A stretch of DNA of 64,000 nucleotides from NCBI GenBank assembly GCA_022393335.1, contig JAJEKB010020897.1, positions 122,501 to 186,500 of the forward strand. Direction: 5' to 3'. Position numbers and translations under genes: made by a program. The notes beneath the pieces were generated by a model. It was given only the letters and a program-made list of their open reading frames with translations, made no database searches and was not told the DNA's origin. Of the stretch, positions 20,291-33,951 are shown in pieces. Numbering within the stretch: the stretch's first letter is position 1; each line of letters starts with the position of its first letter. Origin of the DNA: Macrotrachela quadricornifera. Taxonomy: Eukaryota; Rotifera; Eurotatoria; Philodinida; Philodinidae.

Positions 20291-22904
20291 AATTCTTCTC
20301 TAAATTGTATAACATAATTTATTAAAATAAAATACTTTTAAAGAAAAATTTTGTTAAAAAAACTAAATTTTTCAGTCCAGTTTTCACCTAAACCAAAATA
20401 AAGTATAGACTCTATAAGAAATTTTTGTATTACTCACATGAAATTTGTATTGTCATCAAAATTTTATTCACACAAAAGAAAGTTGAATTTTAGATAACGG
20501 ATATATCCAACGCAAAGAGAGAAAAAAAAAGACGAACAGATGACGTGTCAGGTCAACGAATGAATAGAGAAAAAGACGAAATAAATGCCTCATCATAGTC
20601 CGTATGAAAGAAAAGAGAATGCGTATATTCTAATAGATTATACACAACTGGACGAGCTCTACACACTTACCATAGTGGAAAATCAAATGTAAAATGATTC
20701 TATTTTTGATGAACACCCTTTATGCACTAATGTTCACAATTTAATACAAGAACTCATAATAATTTAAACTAACTGCTCTCTTTTTGATTTTTCTTTACAA
20801 TGACTGAATAGAACATTTTACAAATTTCTTCGACTTCTTACAAAGAAGATTTAGATCTATCTTTTCGAACACGAAAACGAGAATGAAAATAAAATTAACC
20901 TCTTCTTACACACAGACTTTAACAAAACATATCGAAGAGAGAGAAAAATCTACAATCGAACTTTTTAGTAATCGCGAATCATGTTATAGACAATGTAAAG
21001 AAGTGTGAGGAATCTGATAACACGACCTTTTTTCCTATCATTGAAGCAATACTATCGTGTTTCATATTTTAATTCTATAGGAATTCTGCTGAAAATTTTC
21101 ATTCACAGATGTATCTTGAATTTTTTTTACTCACTTTTAATATTCTGTAAGCTTCACATCAATCTCGAGATAAAGAAGTTTATAATCATGCAATCAAATA
21201 AATGACGTATTTTTTATTGAAGAAATGCTCAAGAATGAAGAGTATCTATACGCTCGATACAAAATTTTACGAAGTGTCATTAAGAAAGAATGAAAAGAGT
21301 CTATTTTCATTTTATCTTGTAGCATATAACCACAGAATAAAATAAAAGATTTCATAAGGTTTAGTAAGAAGGCACTTATTTTTCAATGACGAACGGATAA
21401 AATATTCTTATCGTCATTGTTAGTGCAGGTGTTAACTAAACACTACTTCATCAATAGTTGTCTTCATATAACACAGAACACAAATTTATATAGAAGAATG
21501 AAACGAAAAAGAAATAATCGAAAATATAAAGACGAACGAATAACGATCATGCAGGTGATAAGCAGAAAGGCGTAGCTGTTATATCAGTGTAAAAATACGA
21601 GTGACTAATGAAAAAAGTGCAAACTTATAAGAATGTGCCTTTTTCATAGGCAACTAGTCACAAAATATGGCACAGTCATCTGCAACGTGTATCTGTACTA
21701 CAGAGTCTATGAATGATCGGATACACAACGAACTCTGTTCTTTAGAATATCAAAGTCATTACATCATGTAGACATACATTAACTTCAATTCTTATCTTGG
21801 AATTGGTGTGAAATTGCTTAGGCGAATCTTACGAGATCGGACTCAATCGAACGCTTGTTGTTATAGTCCAATAATTTGTGCCATTTCTTGTTGATATCCG
21901 TTTATTGAATCTATTAAATTTCGAAACAATAATATCGGGATGATAGAATCTGTCGCATCCAATGTGATTCGGCACTAGTTGTGGCCAAGATATTGCCATA
22001 AGAATTCAGTTGATATTGGAATCAGCGGATTAATTCAAAAAAGGAACTTTAAAATAGCAATAAAGGCTCATAATCAATTGAAATCAATATCAATATTTAA
22101 CGTCTACAGAATTTGACGTACTCACAAATAAAAAATTCAATGCAAAAATTCCCAAGAACTATTGTATATCATATACTATTCTCGAAAAAATATCCACTTC
22201 GTATAAAACTCAGATACGCTCAAAAATTCCTTCTTAAATCTTTAGGATTTTGTGAGAGACGTTTCGGTCACTGGAAGCACTTCTCAAAATCATAAAGATA
22301 TTATAGGATACTAATATTGCCAGAAAAATTGAAACAATATGCGATCAAGAGTTGCGAAAGTGTGAGCGAGCGTACATTCGTTACTTTCTCAATAAATAGA
22401 AATTTTAAACTGTTCTTAAGTTTATATTCATCTTTCAAGACATACAGTAGTTGAAAATATAACCGCCTTCAGTGACTGAATAGAAAATATAATATATACT
22501 CCTTCTTTCACTCGAAAAATCGATTTTATCGTAATGAATTATACGTTTTTCAACATTTATTTTTGAATATTGCTTCAAAAACTGCCAGCTTTGGCAACAT
22601 TCGCTTCTGAAACAAATACTGAATTCATAGTTCTAATTGGCCTATTTTATCATTACAAAATACTGACTCGGCAAAGTCATGCATGAAGAAGGTAACGACA
22701 AATATTAAAACTATTTAGGACACTTACACCTCCCTCAATCCTAGATCTTTCGCGTGACTTGCGTATACAACGACACCTTTTCGATTTCTGAATATATATA
22801 TGATATCATGAAAGATTTCCAAAATTTTACAAATCTTCAGAATGTTCCACAGAAAGATCGTGATTGGAATCCAAAAAATATATCTACTAATATTCGCATC
22901 AGAT
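20291..22904. other. No gene seen
   Basis: About 2.6 kb of AT-rich sequence. Open frames such as 21005-21205, 22113-22295 and 22724-22999 have no motif, no splice partner and no shared family. One small inverted pair (CAATGACGAACGG..TCGTCATTG near 21390) is too short to interpret. Confidence 0.45.
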
Positions 22905-23118
22905 TTAAACAGGAGTGAGTGTAAGTTCAATTGCTGGAGAATGGCAACAGCTAGCGGCGACTTGTGGTTTTCATCAATCGAGAGGGAAAACCGGAGCACA
23001 TCTTTTTCTCCAATAACGTATAAGATGTGCCCCGATCTTCTCTCTCGATTGACGAAAACCGTAGGTTGCTAGCTGTTGCCATTTATCGAGTAATTGAACT
23101 TAAACTCATCCCTCTTTA
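22905..23118. mobile_element. Short fold-back element related to 6845-7550
   Basis: The left arm (GAGTGAGTGTAAGTTCAATT, TGGCAACAGCTAGC, TCATCAATCGAGAG) reappears inverted (GCTAGCTGTTGCCATTT, AATTGAACTTAAACTCATCC). The arms are about 85-95 bp and the loop holds ATCTTTTTCTCCAATAACGT and ATAAGATG. The loop-proximal part matches the element at 6845-7550 word for word with substitutions, so both are members of one fold-back family of different length. Confidence 0.65.
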
Positions 23119-23433
23119 ATTTTGACGCGGACACTACGTAGTTAAAGATCGTCAATTGTGGTCACCCTCTACTTTATTGCTTGCTAATAGACATTAGCAC
23201 TTAGTTTTGAATGTATGGTCAGATAGAAAAACAACTGATTCATATAAATATTATCATTTGCTTTGAGCACTCAATTTTTCATTTCTACAAATTTAATGCA
23301 ATCACAAGCGTAATACTGACAAGTGTTTATCCACAATGAATAAATTGTACTGATTAAATTATGCATTTGCCAAAATTGATCACTCTCATCTTATGTTTTT
23401 TTGCGAGTATTCGACTGGATGAAAGACGATCCT
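23119..23433. other. No gene seen
   Basis: AT-rich spacer between the fold-back element and a decayed minus-strand coding relic. Confidence 0.4.
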
Positions 23434-24050
23434 TTAGTTTTTAAAGAATTCATATTCATCAAAACGCAGTTCTACGTAGCCATTTTCGATTTGTAGATCA
23501 GTGCAATAGAATTTATCATCTTTTGTCTTGAACAAACAGGTATTGCGATACAAATTTAGATCCATTGACTAATAATAATTATGTCCAATTCTTTTTATTA
23601 GTACATAAACTTGTATCATATCGTCAGCAACTTTCTGTACATTTGAGTATTTAGAGATGTAAAGAAAGTTTCTTGATCTTATGTACGATTGTAAACACTA
23701 GGAAACGAAAAGAGTCATGATATGTTTTTCTAAAGAGATTGTTTGTCTATTGAATCAACTGGATATAACATTTCTATGACATGTAGCTCAGCGAACTTTC
23801 CAACATACCAAAGACTCAGGAATATTTAAGTTACCTTGTCTAAAGACAATATCATCTTCCAACAGAATTCGAAATAACAACGAGAAATGTTTGAGAAAAA
23901 GAAGTAACAGCATATATTTTCGTACATGTTGATGTAGAAAGTCCTAGGACATTCACAAGTATTAGAAATATCCATGCATCACATATTGGTTTTTCCCAAT
24001 ATGGCGCATTGGGCTTTTTTCCTAGTTTTTGCGATTCTTCCAATCACGAT
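23434..24050 (-). pseudogene. Decayed C-terminal gene fragment, unknown family
   Basis: On the minus strand 23568-23434 encodes a compact charged block (MDLNLYRNTCLFKTKDDKF, then DLQIENGYVELRFDEYEFF) ending in TAA. The same frame is open immediately upstream (KVADDMIQVYVLIKRIGHNY), but a TAG at 23571-23569 separates the two halves. That TAG may instead act as a splice acceptor. Further upstream, near 24040-23960, EESQKLGKKPNAPYWEKPIC, then DAW also looks coding. I interpret this as the 3' end of a dead or mis-spliced gene. No family is recognised. Confidence 0.3.
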
Positions 24051-25188
24051 GTACTGGTCTTTTCCTTTCTATCGTATGTCATCACATGGACATATTCATT
24101 CGCTGTCTTTCTATAGTACATACACATGAATCTTTCCTTTTCTCTTATATATGTATGTGTGTGTGGTTCTCTTCTGTTCTCTTTCATCTCCGTGTTATTC
24201 CTATCTGTTTATTATATCCACAATAATTACTGAACTCCAGACTATCAAAATCTACACTAGTGTACTATCACACGTTCTATATTAAACTTTTCCCAATATA
24301 TTAGGCGGATTTCAAACTGCATGTTATCTAGAGAAACATTAAATTGGTATTGATTGGCATTTTTTTTTCATTAACTATTCTTGATTTATATACTCGCAAT
24401 TGCTCAAGGGGATTCTTCTCGAATGGTATATTCAAGGATTTCATTAATTCCATGGTGAATAGGGTATTTCGAACTCTAGATATGATGATTATTTTCAAAA
24501 TGAATGTTTTTATTTGGAATTTTCATCACCAAATTGAAAACTTTATTTTGACTCAAATAATTCAAATGTATTAACTATGAATGTTTACACATGCATATAG
24601 TCCGCAAGGAAAACTTGCATTTACAGGTGTTCCTTTTCAATTAGAAATTGATCGAATTTAATTTTGTTTTTTAGATTAAAAAGAAATTTTATTTTCAATG
24701 CATAATATATTTCAATGAGTGAAATACAAAAAGTATATTTTCAAACTTACAAATTTAAAGTATAAGTAACCTTTGACTTGCCTGGATTGCTTGTTTCTTT
24801 AAAATTAATCTGAAATTTCTTTTTTTAAAACCAATTATTAGTTTCAAGATTTAGATATCTCATTAAGAATGAATTACTGTCTATTGAATGTCAAAAAAAT
24901 TTATTGATAAATATAAAAAAGATTTTTTTCTATAGCGAAAAAAGAAGTGAGGACGTAATGTAACGAAAATGCCGACTGATAAATTGTGAAAAAATTGCAT
25001 AACCAAAATGAAATATTCTTTCTTCCTTCATTACAATGCAATTTGTTTTCGCTCACACTCAAGAAACAAAAATAAAGATGTGACTAGGTTTTTTTTTCAT
25101 TAAAGTATGTGTTGGATAAAACTTTTTTCCCAGTCTGATTTCTCTTACATTATTTTTTGTTTCAGATTTATTTCTAATACATAGTATT
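24051..25188. other. Non-coding; upstream region of the helicase gene
   Basis: AT-rich. A GTTTCAG/A site at about 25165 lies 24 bp before the helicase start codon and could be the acceptor of a 5'-UTR intron. No promoter element can be assigned with confidence. Confidence 0.35.
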
Positions 25189-28100
25189 ATGTCAACTATT
25201 TCGTATCCGGTTACGAATAAATGTGATAATAAAGATTGTCAATTACTTCATGAGCAAACATCTCAATCTATTAATATTGACTCTACTTCAAGCAACTATA
25301 ATGAAGAAGATCGAACAAAAATTTGTACATTTACAAATTCCAATCAACCGAGAAGAACAACAAGCTCATGTTCTAAATGCAAGGACAATATATATTGCAA
25401 TCGAGCTGATTGTTCCTTCTTTCATCCTAATGGGAGATTAATCGATCATGATGCAATCTTTTCACCCTTATTTTCGCAACAAGATACTGATTCTAGCTGT
25501 ATTTCATCATCATCATCTATTAGTAATTCAGTTAACTATAATCATCAACGTTATAATTCATCACAATATGATGCGTTATTGATTAATCATAGTCAAACTT
25601 CCTCCATAAAACAGAATACGAGAAATCGAGGTGCACAATGTAAACGATCAGACGGCTATTTTGAGCATCCATATAATAGAACTATTGATCAAGTTTCAAC
25701 AATCAATAATAATAGAAGAATCAATAGTACAGATTATGTAGAAACTCAAAATTTAATTGAAATAATTGATAATTTACTCTTAATAGCAGAAGAACAACTA
25801 CAAAAGAATGAAATTAATGATAATACTGATGATGAGCAAATGTCTAATGTTTTTCCCCAAGATGTATTAGAATTGAAATTACAAACGAATGAATTTCGAT
25901 CAGCTATTAATCGTCTTACCATGGAATATAATTCTATTGTTTCATTAAATAATTATAATAGATATAATGTATTACAACTTCAACGAATACAAAAACAATT
26001 AACACGTGAATTAAAACATTGGCAATCACGTCTTCCAATATATGCAAAACGTTCAGATATTATTGAAAAAGTAAGGAAAAATCAAGTTTTAATTATAAAA
26101 GCTGATACAGGTTCGGGTAAAAGTACACAAATAGTGCAATATTTATGTGATGAACATTTTGCTGATCAAAGTATGTAATAAATTTCTATCTAAACATTTT
26201 TAACAATTCCATTTAATTAATCTAGAACAAATTATATGTACTCAACCACGTAAACTAGCTGTACGAACATTAGCAGCTCGCGTAGCTGAAGAATATGGAT
26301 GTGCCGTTGGAGAAGAGGTAAATTATTTATACTATTTATCTATATATTATTTTAATACATATATATATATATTAGATTGGTTTTCAAGTAGGTGGTGATC
26401 GATCCATAACTTCAAATCGAACTAAAATTAAATTTGTTACTGATACACTTTTTCTTCATGAATATCGAAATAATCCAATATTAGATAAATATTCTGTTGT
26501 CATTGTTGATGAAGCTCATGAACGAAAAATAGATACTGATATTGTTTTTGGAATAATGAAATTATGTTTAAGACAAAGAAAAGATTTAAAAGTTAGTATA
26601 ATTAAAACTAGATTTCAAATCATTTTCATCATTCGATTTAAATTTTATTTTAGTTAGTAATCATGTCTGCTACATTAGATATGAGTTTACTCTATCAATA
26701 TTTTGCTCATGAATTTCAATGTGAAACATTAGAAGTAGGAGGACGAATTTATCCAATAGAAGATATATATCTTGATGATGATATTGATAATTATGTTCAA
26801 GTATCTGTTACAAAAGCTATTGAAATTCATCAAAATAGTGAAATTGGTGATATTTTAGTTTTTTTAACAGGTCAAGATGAAATTGATTTAGCATTATTTG
26901 AATTAAATGAAAAATTAGAAAATGATCAATCATATATAGGTTTACCATTACATGGAAAATTATCTGAAGAAGAAAATGCACGAATATTTGAAATAATACC
27001 AAATAAACGTAAAATTATTTTTAGTACAAATGTAGCTGAAACATCAATTACAATTAATGGTATTAAATATGTTATTGATAGTGGAATGGTAAAAGAAAAA
27101 ATGTGGGATGAAAAAAGAAAAATGCAAATATTAAAAATTGGTGAAATAACAAAAAGTTCAGTTAAACAACGACGTGGAAGAGCTGGAAGAACATCAGCTG
27201 GAAAAGTAATTCATTTTTCAAAAATAATTTTTTCTATTCTATTTTTATATAGTGTTATCATTTATATACAATTGAAACTTATGAAGCAATGGATTCTTGT
27301 TCACGTGCAGAAATTCTTTGTACACAACCAACACTTGCTATATTAAAATTAAAACATATAAAAATTACTAATATTGAATCATTTGAATGGCTTGAATCTC
27401 CATCACAATCTAGTTTACATGAAGCACATCAAACTTTAATTTGGTTAAATGCACTTGATTCACAAAGTAAATTAACAAAACTTGGTCGTGATATAGCTTA
27501 TCTTGATATCGATCCTAAATTAGCTGTTATGTTATATAAAGGAATTGAATTAAATTGTTTATCATATACATTAATATTAGCTGGTATGTTAACTGTATCA
27601 CAAAATATCTGGTGGACAAATAAAGATAAAAAATCTAAAGATATAGCTACACAAATACGTGCTCAATTAAGTCATGAAACAGGTGATCATATAACATTAA
27701 TTAATATTTATATAATATGGAAAAAATTTTGTTTAAAAACTAAAAATAAAAATCAACAATATCAATGGTATAAAAATCAATCACTTAATGGAAAATCTTT
27801 ACAAATGGCTGATGATTTTATACGAGAAAAATCTAAACAAATAGGATATAAAATTGATTTTAATCATATTAATGAACAATTAAATCCTAATATAATTCAT
27901 TCTATTTTACAATGTATTATTGCTGGATATTTTTTAAATTTAGCTATATCAAATGGTCCATATAGAGCTGGTTATCAAATAATATCACCTTTTTCACAAA
28001 AATCTACTCAACCTATAATAGCACGTGTATTTCGTACATCAACATTATGTTTAAATGAACAAATGCCAAAATATATTCTTTTTAATGAATTATTAAATCT

Positions 28101-31100
28101 TAATGAAATAAATTATATTACAATATTATCTTCTATTAATCTTCAATGGTTAACATCTGTTTCTAAATTATGGTATACTATTGTTAATGTACCTAATTTA
28201 CATACAATTGTATATGAAAATTATACATTTGAAAATATAGGTGCACCATTTTTACGAGCAATTGTTGGTAAACGTAATTGTAATTTAAATAAACTTGAAG
28301 ATATAACACAATCTATAATTGATATTGATTATAAACGAGCAAAATTAATGGTTTGGTCACGTCAATTAAATATTGAAATAGGAAAAGAATTAATTAAACA
28401 AATAATTGAAAAAGAAAAAGAAAAATTATTAATAGAAGCCGAAGAAATACAAATAATCGGACGAACTAGAATATTAATGAGTGCAGGTGGTATTTGTCAA
28501 ATGATTTTAATTAAAAATGAATTTATTCGAATTATATTAACTAAATTACCAAAAATGATAACAGAAGAACGAATTAAAGATTTATGTGAACCATATGGAC
28601 AAATTCGTAAAATTAATTTTCTTCGACAGAATGCAAATGGTTCTTGTGCTGCTGTTACTTATACAACTAGAGAAGAAGCTTGTACAGCTTTAACTAAATT
28701 AAATGGTTATATTGAACAAGGTTGTGAAATATCTGTTAATAGTTCATGTTTAAAAACTGATATTCTAGTCGGTAAACAAAGTTGTCGTTTAAAAGCCATA
28801 TGGTATTTAACACGATCAACTGGAAATGGAAAAATTATTTTTAATCAAGAAAAAAGTGCACGTGATGCATGTCAAATATTTAAAAGATTATATTATCAAT
28901 GTCATTATGAACGTTCAACGAATTTACCTACTCTTAAAATTGTTTATTATATATCGAGAAATACAGATAAAGCTTTTATAAATTTTCAAACATATGATCT
29001 AGCACGAAATGCTGTGTTACGAATGAATACTCCATTAACAATAGCATTATCGAATAGTTTACATAATCGAGGTGGTTCAGTTATATTTAAAAATATTCCA
29101 AAAGATTTTGATGAAGATGATGTACTTCAACATTTTCAAGGTTGTAATGGTCTTGTTAATGCACAAGTTTTACGTGGAAGAAAAAATCAAAGATATCAAA
29201 TACCTGATTTTGCTGAAGAAGATATTAAATTATTATTTATTCAATATAAATCATTTCAATCTGATACTGTTATTATTAATTCAAATATAATCAATGGTAA
29301 AGTAGAAGCTTATGTTGAATTTTTAGATGTAAATGATTTAAAACAAGCAATTGATGATATAAGTGGTAAAATAGGATTAATTGGTTGTGGAAAAGTGAGA
29401 TTATATGAACGAATTCAAATAAAGAAAGAAAATGTAAAGAAAAACAAAGAAGATGAATATATTATTAAATTTCATCATCTTAATACTTTTTCTGATAAAT
29501 ATGATCTTATTAAAATTTTAAAAGATAATCAATTATATGATAATGTTAAAAATGTTATTGTTTTTCGTCATAAACTTAATGATGATAGAAATTCAAATTT
29601 AACTTCAACTAATGATTTAGAAGAACAAGAAATGGGTTTATATCATATTCAATCTATGCTTCTTAATGATATAGATTTATTTAATTCTGAACCAAATTGT
29701 CAAATATTATCATGTACACCAGATGGAACTGTTACTGCAATTGTTAATTTTAATGATCCTATTGATATTCTAACAGCTATTGAAAATTATGATAATAAAG
29801 AAATAGAATCATTTTCATGTGAAAGTAAATTACGTCTTATTCCATCGATATCACATGAAATATTTATTAATGCATCTTTAACAAAAGCTATATCAAATCA
29901 AATTCAACAAGTTATTCAACATATTCGAGATAATTTTAAGAGAGTATATATTAAAGCTATATCTTCAACAGTATCAGATAAAGCATCAACAATGAAAATA
30001 TTTATTAATGGTGATGATATACAACAGATAACAATGGCTAAAATTGAATTTGATAATTTATTGAAAGGAATAGAATATAAATTCGAAAATGATTTAGAAA
30101 AAGTAAGTGTTAAAAGGCATTGATAAAATACTTTATGTAGGATACTTTTATATATATTCTACATATGTATACCTTTTTCTAGACAAAAATTCTTTGTGAT
30201 CGTAATAGTACCACTGTATTACACCGAATTCAAAATGAAACTGGTAGTTATATTTGGTGGGATTCTTCGAAATCTTTTGTAAGGATTTATGGCAGTGATC
30301 AATCGATAATAGATACTAGGAAACGTATTGATAAATATATTCGAGATATATTGAAGAATAAAACACATACGATTACATTAGATATTCCTGCTGGTAAGTA
30401 CTTGATAAAATTATGAATATATATCCTTTTAAACTATATCGATAGGTTATGTACGTCAAATACTAAAAATGACTGAAAAGTATCAAAAAAAATTGGAAAC
30501 AGAATTTAATGTTGAAATTAGAATTTTAGTAGCTGATCGTCAGATGCGAATTACTGGAAAAGAAAAAGATGTAATAAAATGTGAACAGATCATCAAGAAT
30601 GATTGGTTAACCATACATGTAGAACAACAAACTACAATATCAACTGTTATTGAATGTCCTATTTGTTACAATGTAGCTAATTATTCCTTACAAGCTTGTG
30701 GACATGCTTATTGTTTAGATTGTCTTAGACAAGAAATATCAACAAAATTTGATACTACATTAAGTAATGAAAGTCTTAAAATAAAATGTATGATGCCACA
30801 ATGTGATGCAGTATTTCTATTGCGTGATATAAAAACAATAATTGATCCAATAAATATGTCTAAATTAGCACGTGCATCATTTCAAGCTTATTTGAAAACA
30901 GACACAGATATAGCACAATGTATGAGTATTGACTGTAATCAAGTAATATAACAATCTTCTTCTTTGAAACATTCAAATTTCAATCTGTATAATTTTTATT
31001 TTTATAGGTTTATCGTAAATCTGAACATCCACAATTTTATGTTTGTGAAAGTTGTCTGAAAATGTATTGTGTTAAATGTGAAGTTGAATATCATATAGGA

Positions 31101-31494
31101 TTAACATGTGATGCATATCAAGCACTTTTAAAATGGAAAGAAGAAGAAAAACCAACAATGTATAATATAGGTAAGAATATATTTTCGAAAGTTAAAAAAA
31201 AAATTTTGTCTATTTTAATTAAAGGAAATCTTGATTTTAAACCGTGTCCTTCATGTAAACAAGTCATTGATCGATTCGAAGGATGCAATGCAGTGAAATG
31301 TAAATGTGGTATATCTTTCTGTTGGCTCTGTTTGAAAACTGATCCTATAGATAGTAAGTTATGGAGATGTTTGAAAATTTTTATAAGAGAAAATGAATAT
31401 ATACTGAAATGATATTTTTCATTTTTTTTTAGTTCATCCACATTTCATAGACGAACGTTCACAATGCTATAATAAATGTTTTACAAATACATAA
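25189..31494 (+). CDS. DEAH-box RNA helicase fused to RNA-binding modules and an RBR E3 ubiquitin ligase (DEAH11/12-like)
   Basis: Ten exons join in frame: 25189-26170, 26226-26317, 26376-26591, 26654-27205, 27253-30102, 30183-30393, 30446-30942, 31008-31170, 31225-31353 and 31433-31494, giving about 1917 residues. In order: two CCCH-like finger motifs (CDNKDCQLLH near residue 12; CNRADCSFFH near 70); helicase core with TGSGKST (307-313), VDEAHERK (DEAH 403-406), SAT (435-437) and QRRGRAGR (602-609); helicase-associated region; RRM-like segments from about 1037, 1221 and 1348; a KH-like segment (about 1635-1690); then RING1 (CPICYNV..CGHAYCLDC, about 1703), IBR (CESCLKMYCVKC) and RING2 (CPSCKQV..GCNAVKCKCG) with the expected catalytic Cys in GCN near 1875. 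The architecture matches plant DEAH11/DEAH12 proteins and, from memory, annotated invertebrate homologues. Predicted activity: ATP-dependent RNA remodelling coupled to ubiquitin transfer. The 54-bp block 31171-31224 is open in frame but has perfect splice signals, so I treat it as an intron. Confidence 0.88.
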
Positions 31495-33951
31495 GATAAT
31501 TCAAAGAATAAGAACAATAAGCAGAAATATTGATGACAGTATTTGCAAGTATAAGCAGTGTATCTTTGAATAATCATGATCATTCTTTTTTTAGTTTAAT
31601 TTTTTTTTCATTCATTTACTGACATAATATACTTAAGAAAGCAATAATAAATAGTCAAATATGTTTTATTCAAAAAATCAGTATATTATCAAAAGAAAGA
31701 GCTTGAAATTCTCCATGAATCCATATATTCCTTCGACGAACAAAAACGTTGAAATTCCAGCCAACCAGAATTTGTGGTGTATCGCTTTAGAGCGATTGGA
31801 TTGTCTTCAGTGCACAGGAAAGCGGTTAGTCGTGAGTAGCGTTTCGGAGGAGCACTGACGAATGACTGGCCAGTCATTTCTATTATTGAGAATAATTAGA
31901 AACGTCCAAGAATGATTAAGCTGAGTATATTGGATCATCATAATCTGCTGTCCGGCTGTCGTTCAACGAGATGATTTATTGCCAAGAGTTGGGGAATCGA
32001 ATGGTACCATTATTTTTTATATTTGTTCAAGGAATTTTTTTCTCTCGATCGAAGTGACGTTATATGAAAAATACTTATAGGAGTTCGTGTGTATGTTTGT
32101 TTGTGTCAGATCATAGAGTGCAGGTTAAATAAGCGCGACATCACAAAATCGATTATCACGAGCTGAAAATGCAATGAATGAAAAGTTTGCGACCGTATGC
32201 TCTATTCGGATCAGAGATGTGCGAGACAAGGATTTTTCACGCTCTGCGGGCCCTGTTCCACGATATTAGTTAATCATATTGCGGTTATTTTCATGTTTAC
32301 ATGCAGGTAGAACAAATTGAGTCCAACATGGTGATGGTTTAGTTGTGCATATTTTTCTAGTTGATTTTTCAAAATACCGCTTATTTGTTGAATAGAGGAA
32401 TACAGAAATCTTGAAACATTTTTGTGAAAATTAAGATATCGTGAAAAAATTTTTATCATTGTTGAAAGACCAGACAATAGGTTGCGTTGCCATGCATTTA
32501 TATCAATTTTGATTTTTCTGATGAAAATTGACTTATTTAAAGGAGGAGAGGTAGGCATTAAACTTCAATGAGCCATTCATGAAGTATCACTAAATAACTA
32601 GTGGACAGTAGGTGACTTCTGATAGTGATTCTGATGCTATACTTTTTTCTCAAAACTATTGTACACTGAGCAGGATAAATGCAACGGTGTTGCGATTCTT
32701 GCTTAAATAACAGACCAATAGTTTCGATATTATGAGCATGAAAAAAGTAACTGGTACAATTCTGGTGGAAAAACTAGAAATATGTAAAAATCAAGGTTTT
32801 TTTGAATTGAAACTATATCAGACTCTTCATACTGTAGTTCAGAACAGAGATCAAAATTGCTTATCTCTAAAAAAAAATATATAGAACTTCGAAATGAATT
32901 TTCTTCTCAATCATACAATGATAGATCTTCTTTCTTTTAGAAAAGGATCAACAAATCTTTTGGATTCAAGCTACTTCTGTTTATAAAGTTAGTTTCGTGT
33001 AAATATTAATTTTAGTACCCTAATATAAAATATGACTAAAGTATCACACTTAGATTCATATATAAAACAGAAATACATCTAAAATAGATAATGAATGTAC
33101 TTCATACCAATTGCACCGAACAGTTTTCATTATACTATTATAGTTTTGATTGTTTTGCATTGACACATTGATCAGTCTAAATTAAGTGTAGTTTTTTAAT
33201 GTACTTATGATGCTAACAGAAAAATGAACAATTTCATACGTATGAAATATTTGTCAGATCCTTTCTTCAATAATATCTGTTCTATAATATCCTTGTTCTA
33301 TTAGAATAATATGATCATTATTCTTTTAAGTATGAACCCTTTTGTAAATATTAATACTATTGAAAAACTAAACTCAAACAGTAATATTTCCTTTTTCATA
33401 AATGACATCTTTATTAATGACATTTGTTTTTTAGTTTTTCACTGTCTTTAAAGCCGTTCATTTGATTTTTCTCTTAATAAATTTGTGATAAGTTTAAGCC
33501 AAACAAATATATGTGAGTTACGTTCGTATAGTTCCTGGAGAAAAATGAAAAGTCAACGTGCAAGCAGTTCATTAATTTGAATGAAATATAAAAAAACGCA
33601 ATATGTAAATGCTTCTATATGACCTTCAAATTGCACTGTTTGTCTAACATATGTGCATTTCTGCATATGGAGAAAAAATTGCATCATCAAAACAAATTTT
33701 ACAACACAACGTATACAAACGAACATCTAAAAAGAAACAAACTAGTTTAGACAGCACTACTAGGTTACGCTATCTCTTGTCCTCTAACCTCCCTCTTCAT
33801 TCTGTTATCATTGTTGTTTTTCCTTTTCAATTTTTTTATTTTTGTTGTTATTTAGTTCCGTGTCTTTAGACGGTTGTCATTGTGATTGTTTTCGTTTGAA
33901 ATAAAGACAAACTGTAACACGCACACATACAATTCGAAGCAAACAGCATCA
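31495..33951. other. No gene seen
   Basis: About 2.4 kb without a supported gene. A tract near 32930-33000 (AGAAAAGGATCAACAAATC) weakly resembles dispersed repeat A. Overlapping frames on both strands at 31661-31877 and 32274-32558 lack motifs. Confidence 0.45.

Noticed and set aside
24344..24574. 76-codon frame upstream of the helicase
   Set aside because: Hydrophobic AT-rich frame without ATG context, motif or splice link to the helicase gene.
31171..31224. Reading the 54-bp block as coding in the RBR region
   Set aside because: It is in frame but has GTAAG..AAAG borders, intron length typical for the gene and low-complexity lysine-rich content that would separate the IBR and RING2 unusually.
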